Below, one piece after another: positions 48,421-58,424 of a stretch of DNA of 64,000 bases. The translations under genes and the position numbers were made by a program. Below the pieces are notes generated by a model. The model was not told the DNA's origin. It was given only the letters and a program-made list of their open reading frames with translations, and made no database searches. The first letter of the stretch is position 1, and each line of letters starts with the position of its first letter. The DNA comes from Mesorhizobium sp. WSM3626 (lineage in GTDB: Bacteria; Pseudomonadota; Alphaproteobacteria; Rhizobiales; Rhizobiaceae): contig NZ_AZUY01000009.1 of the NCBI RefSeq assembly GCF_000513935.1, positions 1-64,000 on the forward strand, read 5' to 3'.

Positions 48421-49434
48421 TCACCGCTCGTATTTCTCCACCGTCTGCTCGATGGCGCCGAAAATCGAGGCTCCGGTCTTCGACTTCATCTCGATGCGCA
48501 CCGTATCGCCGAAGCGCAGGAACGGTGTCTTCGGCTCACCCCCTTCAATGGTCTCGATCATGCGCAGTTCGGCGATGCAGGAATAGCCGGCGCCGCCCGC
48601 CGAGACTGGCTTGCCCGGGCCGCCGTCGAGTTTGTTGGATACCGTACCCGAACCAATGATGGTGCCTGACACCAGTGGCCTTGTGCGGGCGGCGTGAGCG
48701 ATCAGGGCCGGGAAATCGAAGGTCATGTCGATACCGGCATTGGCGCGGCCGAACGGCTTGCCGTTGATGTCGGCGAGCAGCGGCAGGCTGACCTTGCCGC
48801 CATCCCAGGCGTCGCCCAGTTCATCCGGCGTCACCGCGACCGGAGAGAAGGCGGAGGATGGTTTCGATTGGAAGAAGCCGAACCCTTTGGCGAGTTCCGG
48901 CCCGGTGAGCGCGCGTAGCGTGACATCGTTGACCAGCATGACCAGCCGGATCGCGGCGCGTGCCTGATCGAGGCTGGCGCCCATCGGCACATCGTCGACG
49001 ATGACGGCAATTTCGGCCTCCATGTCGACGCCGAAGGCTTCATCGGCCATGCGGATCGGGTCACGTGGCGCCACGAAGGAGTCCGAGCCGCCCTGGTAGA
49101 TCAGCGGGTCGGTCCAGAAGCTCGCCGGCATTTCGACGCCACGCGCTTTCCGCACCAGTTCGACATGGTTCACATAGGCGGAGCCGTCGGCCCATTGATA
49201 GGCGCGCGGCAGCGGCGAATGCGCATCGTGTTCGTGGAAGCGAGCTGCCGGCATCGCATTGTTCTCCAGCGATTCCGCGATTGTCGCGAGATGCGGCGAG
49301 ATCCTGCGCCAGTCGTCGAGTGCCGCCTGCAGCGTGCGCGCCAGGAACGAGGCGTCGGTGTATTGCGTCAGGTCGCGCGAAACCACGACGAGTTTCCCGT
49401 CGCGCGTTCCGTCCTTCAGCGTGGCAAGCTTCAT
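48421..49434 (-). CDS. Fumarylacetoacetate hydrolase-family protein (likely fumarylacetoacetase)
   Basis: The 337-residue product has an N-terminal region and the C-terminal FAH fold with its metal site in DMEAEIAVIVDDVP, the motif VMLVNDVTLRAL and the closing blocks GSGTVSNKLDGG and GDTVRIEMKSKTGASIFG. The length and the start MKLATLKDGTRDGKLVVVSRDL fit the bacterial fumarylacetoacetase-like group that acts after homogentisate 1,2-dioxygenase. It shares a strand with hmgA and the MBL gene upstream and DinB downstream. Context makes fumarylacetoacetate the likely substrate. Confidence 0.88.
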   Translation of the reverse strand: MKLATLKDGTRDGKLVVVSRDLTQYTDASFLARTLQAALDDWRRISPHLATIAESLENNAMPAARFHEHDAHSPLPRAYQWADGSAYVNHVELVRKARGVEMPASFWTDPLIYQGGSDSFVAPRDPIRMADEAFGVDMEAEIAVIVDDVPMGASLDQARAAIRLVMLVNDVTLRALTGPELAKGFGFFQSKPSSAFSPVAVTPDELGDAWDGGKVSLPLLADINGKPFGRANAGIDMTFDFPALIAHAARTRPLVSGTIIGSGTVSNKLDGGPGKPVSAGGAGYSCIAELRMIETIEGGEPKTPFLRFGDTVRIEMKSKTGASIFGAIEQTVEKYER

Positions 49435-49485
49435 GCGGTTCCCTCTCCTGAGGCGGCCTTGGCGCCGCTTTGATTTCTTGTCTCA

Positions 49486-49552
49486 CGCATGATCTTTTCC
49501 GAAAACCGGTTCCCACTTTTCGCTGACGCGGTCCTTCGGTTCGGGATCATGC
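49486..49552. repeat. Rhizobial GCATGATC...GATCATGC intergenic repeat
   Basis: GCATGATCTTTTCCGAAAAC at the left and GGGATCATGC at the right are inverted ends of a roughly 65-base element with an internal CCGAAAACCGG. This form is abundant between genes in Mesorhizobium-like genomes. A shorter relative, GAGCATGATCATGC, is at 13874-13887 before rlmE. It separates the fumarylacetoacetase start and the MBL stop. Confidence 0.6.
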
Positions 49553-50416
49553 TAGCTCCACAACAAGGCCGTCCCGGGCGATCGTCAAGTCGCCGATCCA
49601 TGTTTTCCTGACGGCGTCGATCCAGTCCGCCTCTGCGATCTCTGCATCGTCGGCCGGAATGAGGTGATTGAGCACCAGCCGCTTTACGCCGGCATCGCCG
49701 GCGATACGACCGGCCTCCTCGGCAAAGCTGTGGCTGGCGAGCAGATGTTCCCTGAGCCGCGCGCCATTGCCGGTTCTGGCGACCAGCCGTTCGATGCCTT
49801 CTTCCAGCATGGCTTCATGGACCAGGATATCGGCACCTTCGGCGAAATCGGCGAGCGGCGGGAAGAACGCTGTATCGGCAGAGAACACCACGCTTTTTGC
49901 GCCATGCTCGAAGCGCAGGGCAAAGCAGTCGGTCACTGGTGGGTGGTCGACGCGCAGCGCCGTCACCTTCAGGCCGCGTTGCTCGACCACACGGCCCTCG
50001 CCGAATTCGTCTACAGAAACCAATTCGCGAATGTCGGGCCGGCCTTCATCGACGATGCGGATCTCGATATCGAATTCCATTGACTGACAAAAGCGCCGCC
50101 AGTAGTGGCCGACCCCAGGCGGGCCGAACACGGTGACCGGCGTCGCCAGGCCAGCCGTCCAGGCGGTGTGGATCAGCGGACCCAGTTCCAGCACATGGTC
50201 GGAATGCAGGTGTGTGATGAAGATCAAGTCGAGCGCCTTCAGGCTGACACCGGCATCGACCAGGCCGCGCGTGACGCCAAGCCCACAATCGACGACGATC
50301 GCTCGCCCACCGATCTCGAGCAGCGACGAACTCGGCCACGGTCCGCCCGGCCGCAGCGCAGGACCGCCCTTGGAGCCTAGCAGCACCAGCCGATCCGGCG
50401 TTGGCTTGCCGCTCAA
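49547..50416 (-). CDS. MBL-fold metallo-hydrolase
   Basis: The product of about 289 residues is a metallo-beta-lactamase-fold hydrolase with the metal motif [14 protein letters not shown], later ligands in [10 protein letters not shown] and the His in [10 protein letters not shown]; it resembles the RNase Z/AtsA-like branch. I propose a TTG start at 50414-50416, which overlaps the hmgA stop in TTGA and gives [20 protein letters not shown] at the N-terminus; longer frames would lie inside hmgA. Being coupled to hmgA and upstream of fumarylacetoacetase, it may clear a side product such as a lactone. The substrate is unknown. Confidence 0.82.
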   Translation of the reverse strand: MSGKPTPDRLVLLGSKGGPALRPGGPWPSSSLLEIGGRAIVVDCGLGVTRGLVDAGVSLKALDLIFITHLHSDHVLELGPLIHTAWTAGLATPVTVFGPPGVGHYWRRFCQSMEFDIEIRIVDEGRPDIRELVSVDEFGEGRVVEQRGLKVTALRVDHPPVTDCFALRFEHGAKSVVFSADTAFFPPLADFAEGADILVHEAMLEEGIERLVARTGNGARLREHLLASHSFAEEAGRIAGDAGVKRLVLNHLIPADDAEIAEADWIDAVRKTWIGDLTIARDGLVVELA

Positions 50417-51726
50417 GACCAGTCGCCCTCGGGCGTGCCGTTGAAGCGTTTCTTCAGGTCGGCCCAACAGTCGATGTAATTGTCCTGCCGGGTTTCGAGT
50501 TCGGCACCGTAGCGGGTCAGCATTTGCGGAAAGCGGGTCTCGAACATGAAAGCCATGGTGTTGTCGAGCTTGACCGGTTTCAGGTCGGCGCGCGAGGCCT
50601 TATCGAAGCCAGGCGCATCCGGGCCATGGGCCAGCATCAAATTGTGCAGGCTGATGCCGCCGGGAACGAAACCCTCCTCCTTGGCATCGTACTGGCCGTG
50701 GATCAGCCCCATGAACTCGCTCATGATGTTGCGGTGATACCAGGGCGGCCGAAACGTATCTTCGGCCACCAGCCAGCGCGGCGGGAAGATGACGAAGTCG
50801 ATATTGGCGGTGCCTTCCTCGCCGCTCGGCGCGGTGAGCACGGTGAAGATCGACGGGTCGGGATGGTCGAACAGCAGCGCACCGACCGGCGAAAAGGTCG
50901 CCAGATCATATTTGTAGGGGGCGTAGTTGCCGTGCCACGCCACCACGTCGAGCGGCGAATGGCCGATCTCGGTGACGTGAAAATTGCCGCACCATTTCAC
51001 GATCAGCCGGCACGGCATCTCTTTCTCCTCGAACCAGGCGCAAGGCGTCTTGAAGTCGCGCGGATTGGCCAGGCAATTGGCGCCGATCGGTCCTCGATCG
51101 GGCAGCGTCAGCTTGGCGCCGTAATTCTCGCAGACATAGCCGCGCACTTCGGCGTCGACCAATTCGACCTTGAAGACGAGGCCGCGCGGCAGCACCGCGA
51201 TCTCACCTGGCCTGAGTTCAATGACGCCCATTTCGGTGACGAAGCGCAAGCCGCCCACCTGCGGCACCACCAGCAACTCGCCATCGGCATTGAACAAATG
51301 ATCGTCGACCATCGATGTGTTGGCGACATAGACATGGGCGGCCATGCCGGTCTGCCCGAGCACGTCACCGGCCGTGGTGATGGTGCGCATGCCCTGGATG
51401 AAATCGGTCGGTTCGTTCGGCATCGGCACCGGATTCCAGCGGTACTGGCCAAGCGCCAGCTCATGATCGCCGACATTGGGGGCGGTCTTCCACAGGGGGT
51501 AGCTGGCGGCCTTGAACCGGCCCGTATGCTTGACGCTCGGCCGGATGCGATAGAGCCAGGAGCGCTCATTGGTGCCGCGCGGCGCGGTGAAGGGCGAACC
51601 GGAAAGCTGTTCGGCATAGAGGCCGTAGGCCGGCCGCTGCGGCGAGTTGCGCCCCTGCGGCAGCGAGCCAGGCAGTGTCTCGGTCTCGAAGTCGTTGCCG
51701 AAGCCCGGCATGTAGGAAAAGGCCAT
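50413..51726 (-). CDS. hmgA: Homogentisate 1,2-dioxygenase
   Basis: HmgA opens the homogentisate ring to maleylacetoacetate. The 437-residue product has the family start [16 protein letters not shown] and the iron-ligand region [26 protein letters not shown] split around residues 325-350, with [16 protein letters not shown] before it. A clear GGGAGGAAGCG site fixes the ATG at 51724-51726. It is the first gene of the operon hmgA-MBL-fumarylacetoacetase-DinB and is divergent from a MarR-family regulator. Confidence 0.96.
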   Translation of the reverse strand: MAFSYMPGFGNDFETETLPGSLPQGRNSPQRPAYGLYAEQLSGSPFTAPRGTNERSWLYRIRPSVKHTGRFKAASYPLWKTAPNVGDHELALGQYRWNPVPMPNEPTDFIQGMRTITTAGDVLGQTGMAAHVYVANTSMVDDHLFNADGELLVVPQVGGLRFVTEMGVIELRPGEIAVLPRGLVFKVELVDAEVRGYVCENYGAKLTLPDRGPIGANCLANPRDFKTPCAWFEEKEMPCRLIVKWCGNFHVTEIGHSPLDVVAWHGNYAPYKYDLATFSPVGALLFDHPDPSIFTVLTAPSGEEGTANIDFVIFPPRWLVAEDTFRPPWYHRNIMSEFMGLIHGQYDAKEEGFVPGGISLHNLMLAHGPDAPGFDKASRADLKPVKLDNTMAFMFETRFPQMLTRYGAELETRQDNYIDCWADLKKRFNGTPEGDWS

Positions 51727-51750
51727 CGCTTCCTCCCGGATTGACCAAAC

Positions 51751-51786
51751 TGGTTTCATTTGTAACCATTGAAAATGTAACTATCA
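51751..51786. promoter_or_regulatory. Candidate MarR-type operator upstream of hmgA
   Basis: The gap between hmgA and the MarR gene is AT-rich and holds TGGTT-N8-AACCA (51751-51768) and a direct repeat of TGTAAC (51761-51766 and 51776-51781). These are plausible sites for the divergently encoded regulator. Confidence 0.4.
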
Positions 51787-51813
51787 ATCTTCCGTTTTTC
51801 CCGGGTACGGACA

Positions 51814-52251
51814 ATGGACATTCTCGAACTCGAAAGCTTCCTGCCCTACCGGCTCTACCGTCTTGCCGATGCCGTCAGCCGCGAATTCTCGAAGGTCTAT
51901 AAGGACCGCCATGGCCTGACCCGGCCCGAATGGCGCACGTTATCGGGATTGGGACAGCGCGGCACGATGACCGCGACGGAACTTGGCGAGCAGTCGGCCA
52001 TGCACAAGACCAAGGTCTCGCGCGCCGTGGCCGAGTTGGAACGGCGGCGCTGGTTGATGCGAACGGCTGACGAGAACGACCGCCGCGTCGAGCACCTGAC
52101 ACTGACCAAGACCGGGCTTGCGGCCTATCGCGAGATGGTGCCGCTGGCGAAGGCGTTTGAGAGGGAATTGCTGGCGAAGTTTGGCGTGGACGAACGTGCG
52201 GCGATTATGAGCGGGGTGGCGGCACTGGAGATGGCGTTGGAAGGAAAATAG
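51814..52251 (+). CDS. MarR-family regulator
   Basis: The 145-residue winged-helix protein has the MarR layout: helix ESFLPYRLYRLADAVSREF, DNA-binding region TATELGEQSAMHKTKVSRAVAELERRRW cut by the recognition helix, and the wing ADENDRRVEHLTLTKTG. It is divergent from hmgA and 87 bases away, so it is the likely homogentisate-pathway repressor (HmgR-like role). The ligand is inferred from context. Confidence 0.88.
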   Translation: MDILELESFLPYRLYRLADAVSREFSKVYKDRHGLTRPEWRTLSGLGQRGTMTATELGEQSAMHKTKVSRAVAELERRRWLMRTADENDRRVEHLTLTKTGLAAYREMVPLAKAFERELLAKFGVDERAAIMSGVAALEMALEGK

Positions 52252-52312
52252 AGTTGATAGGCTGGCAGGACAGAGGGGGCGCGAAGGAACTCCACATCTC
52301 TGTCGACGCGTC

Positions 52313-53347
52313 TCACCAGTCCATCACCACCTTGCCCGAACTGCCGCTCCTCATCGCATCGAACCCAACCTGGAAATCATCGACGCCGATGCGATGCGTG
52401 ATTAGGCCGGTCACATCGAGCGGGCCCTGTACCAGGGCGATCATCTTGTACCAGGTCTCGAACATTTCGCGACCATAGATGCCCTTCAAGTGCAGCATCT
52501 TGAAGATGACCTTGTTCCAGTCGATCTCGAAGCCGGTCGGCGCTATGCCGAGGATGGCGATCTTGCCGCCATTGTTCATGGTGTCGATCATGTCGCGGAA
52601 GGCGGGCGCGGCGCCCGACATTTCGAGACCGACGTCGAATCCCTCGGTCATGCCGAGCACCGGCATGACATCGCGCAGCTTTTCCTTCGAGGCATCGACG
52701 ACATGTTGGACGCCGAGCTTTTTCGCCAGCGCCAGCCGCACCGGGTTGATGTCGGTGATGACCACCTTGCGCGCGCCGACGCACTGCGCCACCAGCGCGC
52801 CCATGATGCCGATCGGTCCGGCGCCGGTGACCAACACATCCTCGCCGACCAGATCGAAGGACAGCGCCGTGTGGACGGCATTGCCCAAGGGGTCAAAGAT
52901 CGCGGCAATCTCGTCTAGAACATCGTCGGGAATCGGCACGACATTGTGCTGCGGGATCGCCAGATATTCGCCGAAGGCGCCAGGACGGTTTACGCCGACG
53001 CCGAGCGTGTTGCGGCACAGATGTCCCCTGCCCGCACGACAGTTGCGGCAGTGGCCGCAGACAATGTGGCCCTCGCCCGACACGCGCTGGCCGACCTTGT
53101 ATTCGGTAACCGCAGCACCAAAGTCGGCGACCGTTCCGACGAATTCATGGCCGGTGACCATCGGCACCGGCACCGTCTTCTGCGCCCACTGGTCCCAATT
53201 GTAGATATGCACGTCGGTGCCGCAGATCGCTGTCTTCTTGACCTTGATCAACACGTCGTTGGGGCCGATCTCCGGCACCGGCACCTCTTCCATCCAGATG
53301 CCCGGCTCGGCCTTGGCCTTCACCAGCGCCTTCATCATGTTCGACAT
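52313..53347 (-). CDS. tdh: L-threonine 3-dehydrogenase
   Basis: Tdh oxidises L-threonine to 2-amino-3-ketobutyrate with NAD+. The 344-residue zinc alcohol dehydrogenase-type product has the catalytic zinc motif [27 protein letters not shown], the structural zinc cysteines [15 protein letters not shown] and the NAD fold [18 protein letters not shown]. It lies 52 bases after kbl, the next enzyme of the pathway, on the same strand. Confidence 0.95.
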   Translation of the reverse strand: MSNMMKALVKAKAEPGIWMEEVPVPEIGPNDVLIKVKKTAICGTDVHIYNWDQWAQKTVPVPMVTGHEFVGTVADFGAAVTEYKVGQRVSGEGHIVCGHCRNCRAGRGHLCRNTLGVGVNRPGAFGEYLAIPQHNVVPIPDDVLDEIAAIFDPLGNAVHTALSFDLVGEDVLVTGAGPIGIMGALVAQCVGARKVVITDINPVRLALAKKLGVQHVVDASKEKLRDVMPVLGMTEGFDVGLEMSGAAPAFRDMIDTMNNGGKIAILGIAPTGFEIDWNKVIFKMLHLKGIYGREMFETWYKMIALVQGPLDVTGLITHRIGVDDFQVGFDAMRSGSSGKVVMDW

Positions 53348-53399
53348 TCTTTTGTCCCTTGAATCTCTTGATCCGGAATCGCTTTTCGGCGCCGGCCGT

Positions 53400-54587
53400 T
53401 CAGGAAATCACGCCCAATTCCCTACCGACCGCACCGAATGCCTCCACCGCGCGGTCGACATCAGCGCTGGAATGCGCCGCCGACATCTGGGTGCGGATGC
53501 GCGCCTGGCCTTTCGGCACGACCGGGAACGAAAAGCCGATGACATAAATGCCACGCTTCAGCATGCGCGCGGCCATCTCCTGGGCCAGCGTCGCATCACC
53601 GAGCATCACCGGTATGATCGGATGATCGGCGCCTGCCAGCGTGAAGCCAAGCTTGCCCATCTGGGACCGGAACCGCGCCGCATTGGCATATAGGCGCTCG
53701 CGCAAGGCATCGCCATTGCGGATCAGGTCGAACACCTTGATCGAGGCGCCGGCGATCGCCGGCATCAGCGTGTTGGAAAAGAGATAGGGCCGCGAGCGCT
53801 GGCGCAGCCAGTCGACGACCTGGCTTTTGCCAGAGGTATATCCGCCGGAAGCGCCGCCGAGCGCCTTGCCGAGCGTGCCGGTGATAATGTCCACCCTGCC
53901 CTCGACGCCGCAATGTTCGGCCGAGCCGCGGCCGTTTGAACCGACGAAACCAACCGCATGGCTGTCGTCGACCATCACCATCGCGTCGTATTTCTCGGCG
54001 AGATCGCAGACACCTCGGAGATTGGCGATGATGCCGTCCATGGAAAACACGCCGTCGGTGGCGATCAGCCGGAAGCGGCAATCCTTCGCTTCCTGCAATC
54101 GCGCCTCGAGATCGGCCATGTCGTTATTGGCGTAGCGGAAGCGTTTGGCCTTCGACAGCCTGACACCATCGATGATCGAGGCGTGGTTCAACGCATCCGA
54201 GATAACAGCATCCTCTTCGCCAAGCAACGTCTCGAACAGGCCGCCATTGGCGTCGAAGCAGGAGCCGTAGAGGATGGTGTCCTCCAGGCTGAGGAAGGAT
54301 GAAATTGTCGCCTCGAGCTGTTTATGCTCTTCCTGCGTGCCGCAGATGAAGCGCACCGAGGCCATGCCGTAGCCGTAGCGATCGAGCGCCTGCGTGGCCG
54401 CCGCGCGCAGGTCCGCGCTGTCGGCAAGGCCGAGATAATTGTTGGCGCAGAAATTCAATACTTTCTCGCCACCGACCTCGATTTTGGCCGACTGCATCGA
54501 GGAAATCACCCGCTCGGACTTGTAGAGGCCGGCGGATTTCAGCCCTGCAAGCTCGCTGTCGATATGGGAGAGAAATGCTGCGGTCAT
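53400..54587 (-). CDS. kbl: 2-amino-3-ketobutyrate CoA ligase
   Basis: Kbl cleaves 2-amino-3-ketobutyrate with CoA to glycine and acetyl-CoA. The 395-residue alpha-oxoamine synthase has [12 protein letters not shown], the PLP-binding lysine in [30 protein letters not shown] and the C-terminal [18 protein letters not shown]. It is the first gene of the kbl-tdh pair, which together degrade threonine. Confidence 0.95.
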   Translation of the reverse strand: MTAAFLSHIDSELAGLKSAGLYKSERVISSMQSAKIEVGGEKVLNFCANNYLGLADSADLRAAATQALDRYGYGMASVRFICGTQEEHKQLEATISSFLSLEDTILYGSCFDANGGLFETLLGEEDAVISDALNHASIIDGVRLSKAKRFRYANNDMADLEARLQEAKDCRFRLIATDGVFSMDGIIANLRGVCDLAEKYDAMVMVDDSHAVGFVGSNGRGSAEHCGVEGRVDIITGTLGKALGGASGGYTSGKSQVVDWLRQRSRPYLFSNTLMPAIAGASIKVFDLIRNGDALRERLYANAARFRSQMGKLGFTLAGADHPIIPVMLGDATLAQEMAARMLKRGIYVIGFSFPVVPKGQARIRTQMSAAHSSADVDRAVEAFGAVGRELGVIS

Positions 54588-54896
54588 GATCAGGCCTCGT
54601 TTGACGTGGGCAGACTGTCGTCCCGCCGGCGCAAAAAATCCATCGCAAAAGCGACCGGATCAGGTGGCCGGGCAGCATCAGCCGGGATGCAATGGACATT
54701 GCCCAAGTGACGGCCCGGGAACGCATGGACTGACGAATGCTCAAAAGCGGGCTTGCGGCGAAAGAAGCCGATAACCATTTCGCGATTTCTCCCCGCCTCC
54801 CCCTTGCCGGCCGGCCGTCGACTTCCGGTCCTGTTAACGTTTGCAGTTCAATGGTGCTCATACAGAAATCCGTTGGCGAGAGGACTGCCCCCAAAC
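54588..54896. other. Divergent promoter region kbl / GGDEF-EAL gene
   Basis: About 310 bases with no convincing gene. A 62-codon minus-strand frame (54590-54778) ends next to the kbl start but has no recognisable feature. Both promoters must lie here. Confidence 0.4.
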
Positions 54897-56969
54897 ATGT
54901 CTCAGCAGCCGGTGCAAACCGTTTCAGGCAAGCTCATACTGCTGATCAAAGCTGGCTACTGGCTGGCGCTGCTGATCATTGCCGCCATGGTGGCGGCCTC
55001 CTTCGTCCTGCTGCAGCAGACGATGGCCACGCAGCAGCACAACAACACGCTGCTCGACATCGTCGGCACGCAAAAAACGTTATCGCAGCGCATCGTTTTC
55101 CTTGCCAGCGCAACGGGCGCCGCCTCGCGCGACAAGCAGCCGGCGCTGGTCAGCGCGCTGAAGCAGGCCACGGCTGAGTTCGAGACAAGTTATGATCTGC
55201 TGCTCAAGCAGACAGGCGCGGATCCGCAATCGCCTGCCAAGCTCGATCCGAAGTCGATCGAGAGCGTGCTTTTCGCCAAACCCTTCCATCTCGACTATTT
55301 CTCGGTTGGCCTGATCGCCAATGGCGATCGGCTGGTCTCGGCCTTTGAATCGCAACTCAACCAGCTCGACAATGGGGGCTACAAGGGCGGCGCCGAACGA
55401 GTCAACCTCGATGCCTCGGTCGCCAATGCCACGCTGTCGGGCTATGCCGCGCTTGGCCAGCGCATCAGTGCGGATGCCGACGAGCGCTCCGAGAAGCTGC
55501 TCACCCTCCATCGCACGCTGTTCTACGCCACCCTCGGCGTCATCCTGCTGGTGGCGCTGTTCATCTTCAGGCCGATGTCCAACGCGATCCTGCGCAAGAC
55601 ACGTGAACTGGTCGATGCGCGCAATTCGATGGCCTTCATCGCGGTGCATGACGGCCTCACCGGCCTGCACAACCGCACCTTCTTGACCGACCATTTCGAG
55701 ACGCTGATCAAGGGCGCGCATCGCCGGCGCGAACGCCTGGCCGTGGTCCAGCTCGACCTCGACCGCTTCAAGCAGATCAACGATACGCTGGGTCACGCCG
55801 CCGGCGATTATGTCCTGGTGGTGACCGCACAGCGCATGCGCGATTCCTGCCGGGCGTCGGATCTGTGCGCGCGGCTTGGTGGCGACGAATTCGTGATGAT
55901 CCTCAACGGAGCCGGCAACACCGAGGACATCAACATGCTGGCACGGCGCATCCTGGTGCACATCAATGAGCCCATCGTATTCCAGGGCACCACCATCCTT
56001 CCGGGCGCCAGCGGCGGCATCGCCGTCTATCCGATCGATGCCGACAATGCACAAGACCTGCTCGTCCATGCCGATCTGGCGCTTTACTCCGCCAAAAAAA
56101 TGGGGGGCGGCAACTTCTCGTTCTTCTCAGAGGAACTGCGCCGCGAGCTCGACTACCGCAAGCAGCTCGAACACGACATCAAGGTCGCCATTTCCGAGAA
56201 GGCATTCCAGGTCTATTTCCAGCCGCAGGTCTCGCTGACCGACGGCACCATCAGCGGCATCGAAGCGCTCGTGCGATGGAACCATGCCGAGCGCGGCATG
56301 ATCTCGCCGGGCGAGTTCATTCCGGTCGCCGAGAAATGCGGCTTCATGCCGGAGATCGGCCGCATCGTGATCAGCAAGGCGATCAACGAGGCCGCTGAAT
56401 GGAACCGTGCCGGGATTGCCTTCGGGCGGCTTGCCGTCAATGTCTCGGGCACCGAGCTGCGCGAGCACGATTTCGATGCGTTTCTGTTCGAGACGTTGGA
56501 GAAGGCCGGACTGCCGCCGCAGAAACTGTCGCTGGAAATCGTCGAATCCGTCATTCTCGACGACGAGAAGACAGGCATCGCGGCGAAGCTGCGCCACATC
56601 AGGGCGGCCGGCGTGCATCTGGAGCTCGACGATTTCGGCACCGGCTATGCTTCGCTCAGCCACGTCAATCCCAACGAGATCGACCGGCTCAAGATCGACC
56701 GCCGCTTCGTCCAGAACATCCATGAGAATGGAGACAACTCCAAGATCGTGCGCGCCATCACGGAGCTTGCCCGGGGGCTGGGCATCTCCATCGTCGCCGA
56801 GGGCGCCGAAACCGAGGCGGAACTCGATTCGCTGATGGCAATCGGCTGCGACCAGGTGCAAGGCTATTCGATCGCTTTTCCGATGCCGCATGACAAGGCG
56901 CTTGAATGGCTGACCGCCCGCATGCCGAAGAAAGCCAGGCTGACGGTATTGCAGGGAAGCCTGGCGTAG
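54897..56969 (+). CDS. Membrane-bound GGDEF-EAL cyclic-di-GMP protein
   Basis: The 690-residue product has two membrane helices (about 17-38 and 208-225) flanking a periplasmic helical sensor of about 170 residues that begins TQKTLSQRIVFLA, like the PilJ/NarX-type domain. A diguanylate cyclase domain follows with intact GGDEF (328-332), then an EAL phosphodiesterase domain with intact EAL (456-458), DDFGTGYASLSH and the late Glu in AEGAETEAEL. Both domains look catalytically competent, so it may make or destroy c-di-GMP depending on input. I chose the ATG at 54897; the upstream part of the frame is not membrane-like. The signal sensed is unknown. Confidence 0.9.
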   Translation: MSQQPVQTVSGKLILLIKAGYWLALLIIAAMVAASFVLLQQTMATQQHNNTLLDIVGTQKTLSQRIVFLASATGAASRDKQPALVSALKQATAEFETSYDLLLKQTGADPQSPAKLDPKSIESVLFAKPFHLDYFSVGLIANGDRLVSAFESQLNQLDNGGYKGGAERVNLDASVANATLSGYAALGQRISADADERSEKLLTLHRTLFYATLGVILLVALFIFRPMSNAILRKTRELVDARNSMAFIAVHDGLTGLHNRTFLTDHFETLIKGAHRRRERLAVVQLDLDRFKQINDTLGHAAGDYVLVVTAQRMRDSCRASDLCARLGGDEFVMILNGAGNTEDINMLARRILVHINEPIVFQGTTILPGASGGIAVYPIDADNAQDLLVHADLALYSAKKMGGGNFSFFSEELRRELDYRKQLEHDIKVAISEKAFQVYFQPQVSLTDGTISGIEALVRWNHAERGMISPGEFIPVAEKCGFMPEIGRIVISKAINEAAEWNRAGIAFGRLAVNVSGTELREHDFDAFLFETLEKAGLPPQKLSLEIVESVILDDEKTGIAAKLRHIRAAGVHLELDDFGTGYASLSHVNPNEIDRLKIDRRFVQNIHENGDNSKIVRAITELARGLGISIVAEGAETEAELDSLMAIGCDQVQGYSIAFPMPHDKALEWLTARMPKKARLTVLQGSLA

Positions 56970-57043
56970 GTAGAGCCCGGCCAGCCTTGACAAGTAGCCG
57001 CGAAAATGGCGGCCTGCCCTGATCGCAACGGGATAGCGGCCGC

Positions 57044-57412
57044 ATGACGTTCCTTCGGCTTGCCCTGGCAGCCATGTTGATGCCGGCGTTGCCGGCCTAT
57101 GGCGCGGATCGCACCATCTATCTCACCTTCGACGACGGTCCGCTGAACGGCACAAGCAACATCCTCGACGTCTTGGAGGCGGCGCAGGTTCCGGCAACGC
57201 TGTTCATGGTCGGCATGCATGCCGAAGCCAGTGCGTCCAACAAGGCGTTGGTACGGCGCGCCAAGGCGATGCCGCTGGTGACGATCGGCAACCACAGCTA
57301 CAGTCACGCCTACAATCACTACCGGCACTTCTATGGCGATACGGAAGGCGTGGTTGCCGACATGCTCAAGGCCAATGCCGTATTGGGCCTGAAGCCGGCG
57401 GTGCACGTGTAG
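57044..57412 (+). pseudogene. Truncated polysaccharide deacetylase
   Basis: The 122-residue reading has a signal peptide (MTFLRLALAAMLMPALPAYG) and the N-terminal part of the NodB homology domain: metal-binding TFDDGPLNGTSNILDVL, the second motif NHSYSHAYNH and the helix after it. It then stops at LKPAVHV, whereas complete deacetylases continue for at least another 80-100 residues with the arginine and later motifs needed for catalysis. The break marks the point where gene content changes to small unknown and phage-like genes, so it probably records an insertion. The remaining fragment should be inactive. Confidence 0.75.
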
Positions 57413-57472
57413 CGCGCAAAATCGTTTGGCACCTCCGCGCAACTTCATTTGGCATCAGTTAGGCGCGGTTAT

Positions 57473-57493
57473 AATGGCCTTTGAACGGCCATT
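57473..57493. terminator. Short hairpin between converging frames
   Basis: AATGGCC and GGCCATT pair around a 7-base loop right at the stop of the minus-strand gene that ends at 57493. There is no clear T run. It may be a weak terminator or part of the insertion boundary. Confidence 0.35.
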
Positions 57494-57906
57494 TAGCGGT
57501 CAGCCAGGTACTCGTCGCTGGCGGCAACGAACCGGGTGAACTCCCGCTCGATCTCAGCCACGGCCTCGTCCTTGCTGTCGGCCCGGCCTCTTGCCCCGTT
57601 CTGACGCTTTAGGAGGGCATCGTGGTAGTACAGGCCCCAATGCCAGGCGCCGGCAGACGGGCCGTGCTGGTGCTTCATTATCCGGCCGACATCATTGCCA
57701 ATGAAAGACGCCGCGAAGTCGTATGGCGCCGCGCGGCCGCCGATGACGGTGCGGGCCCATGACAACCGGACCCGCGCCCCCCGCTGCAGGATGAACTTGA
57801 ACGCGTCGTGCCGCGCCTCAAAAGTCGCCAGCACCGTGGGGCCGTCGTCCACGACCTGGAAGCCGCGCTGATAGGCAAAACGAACCGTCAGGCGATCTAT
57901 GGCCAT
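57493..57906 (-). CDS. Hypothetical protein
   Basis: The 137-residue product starts at an ATG (57904-57906) after GGGAGGA. It has mixed alpha/beta composition (RLTVRFAYQRGFQVVDDG, HDAFKFILQRGARVRLSWA) and a charged helical end (SKDEAVAEIEREFTRF). There is no signal peptide or known motif. It is the first gene past the truncated deacetylase and probably belongs to the inserted element. Confidence 0.65.
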   Translation of the reverse strand: MAIDRLTVRFAYQRGFQVVDDGPTVLATFEARHDAFKFILQRGARVRLSWARTVIGGRAAPYDFAASFIGNDVGRIMKHQHGPSAGAWHWGLYYHDALLKRQNGARGRADSKDEAVAEIEREFTRFVAASDEYLADR

Positions 57907-58035
57907 CACACAATCCTCCCGTCCTCGTGGCGCATGCCTCGGCCACGACCGGTTCAACCAACATTAGGGGGCATTTGCTCCGGCGGGAATGTTGGTTTAG
58001 CGTCCCCCCTGCTTTCACCGGGGGGAGACAACAAA

Positions 58036-58419
58036 ATGCGCGCGCTGCTGGCCTTGATGCTGCTGACGGGGACTGCGCACGCAGGGTGCAATGACACGCT
58101 GCTGGCGTTCGGCGAATGGAGCGTCGTGCCACTCGATTACGATCAGGTTCAGATGAGCGTGGCCTTCAAATCGAGCGCCGATAAGCCCATTGCGATGATC
58201 AATGCCATGGCCGGTTATATTGACGCTCTCGGCGACCCGGTGGTGTCATTCCGGCTAGACAAGGATGTCGAAATCCCAGCCGGCGGCATGTACACCGAAG
58301 TGAAAAACTGGGCCAGAGACCCGTTCGAGCGCATGCTGATACTCAAGCATGCTGAGGTGAAGACCTTCGTTTGCGTTGAAGCCGTGCTTTACAAAGACGG
58401 GACGAAGCAGGCTTTTTAG
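58036..58419 (+). CDS. Small secreted hypothetical protein
   Basis: The 127-residue product has a short signal peptide (MRALLALMLLTGTAHAG, cut after AHA at about residue 16) and a beta-rich mature part with two cysteines (GCNDTLLAFGEW near the mature start and TFVCVEAVLY near the end) that could form a disulfide. The ATG at 58036 follows a GGGGGAGACAAC purine-rich site. No family was recognised. Its stop lies 5 bases before the convergent DNA ligase stop. Confidence 0.65.
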   Translation: MRALLALMLLTGTAHAGCNDTLLAFGEWSVVPLDYDQVQMSVAFKSSADKPIAMINAMAGYIDALGDPVVSFRLDKDVEIPAGGMYTEVKNWARDPFERMLILKHAEVKTFVCVEAVLYKDGTKQAF

Positions 58420-58424
58420 AGCTA

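Noticed and set aside
54590..54778. 62-codon minus-strand frame ending next to kbl
   Set aside because: No motif, no clear ribosome binding site, and unusual composition; left as intergenic.
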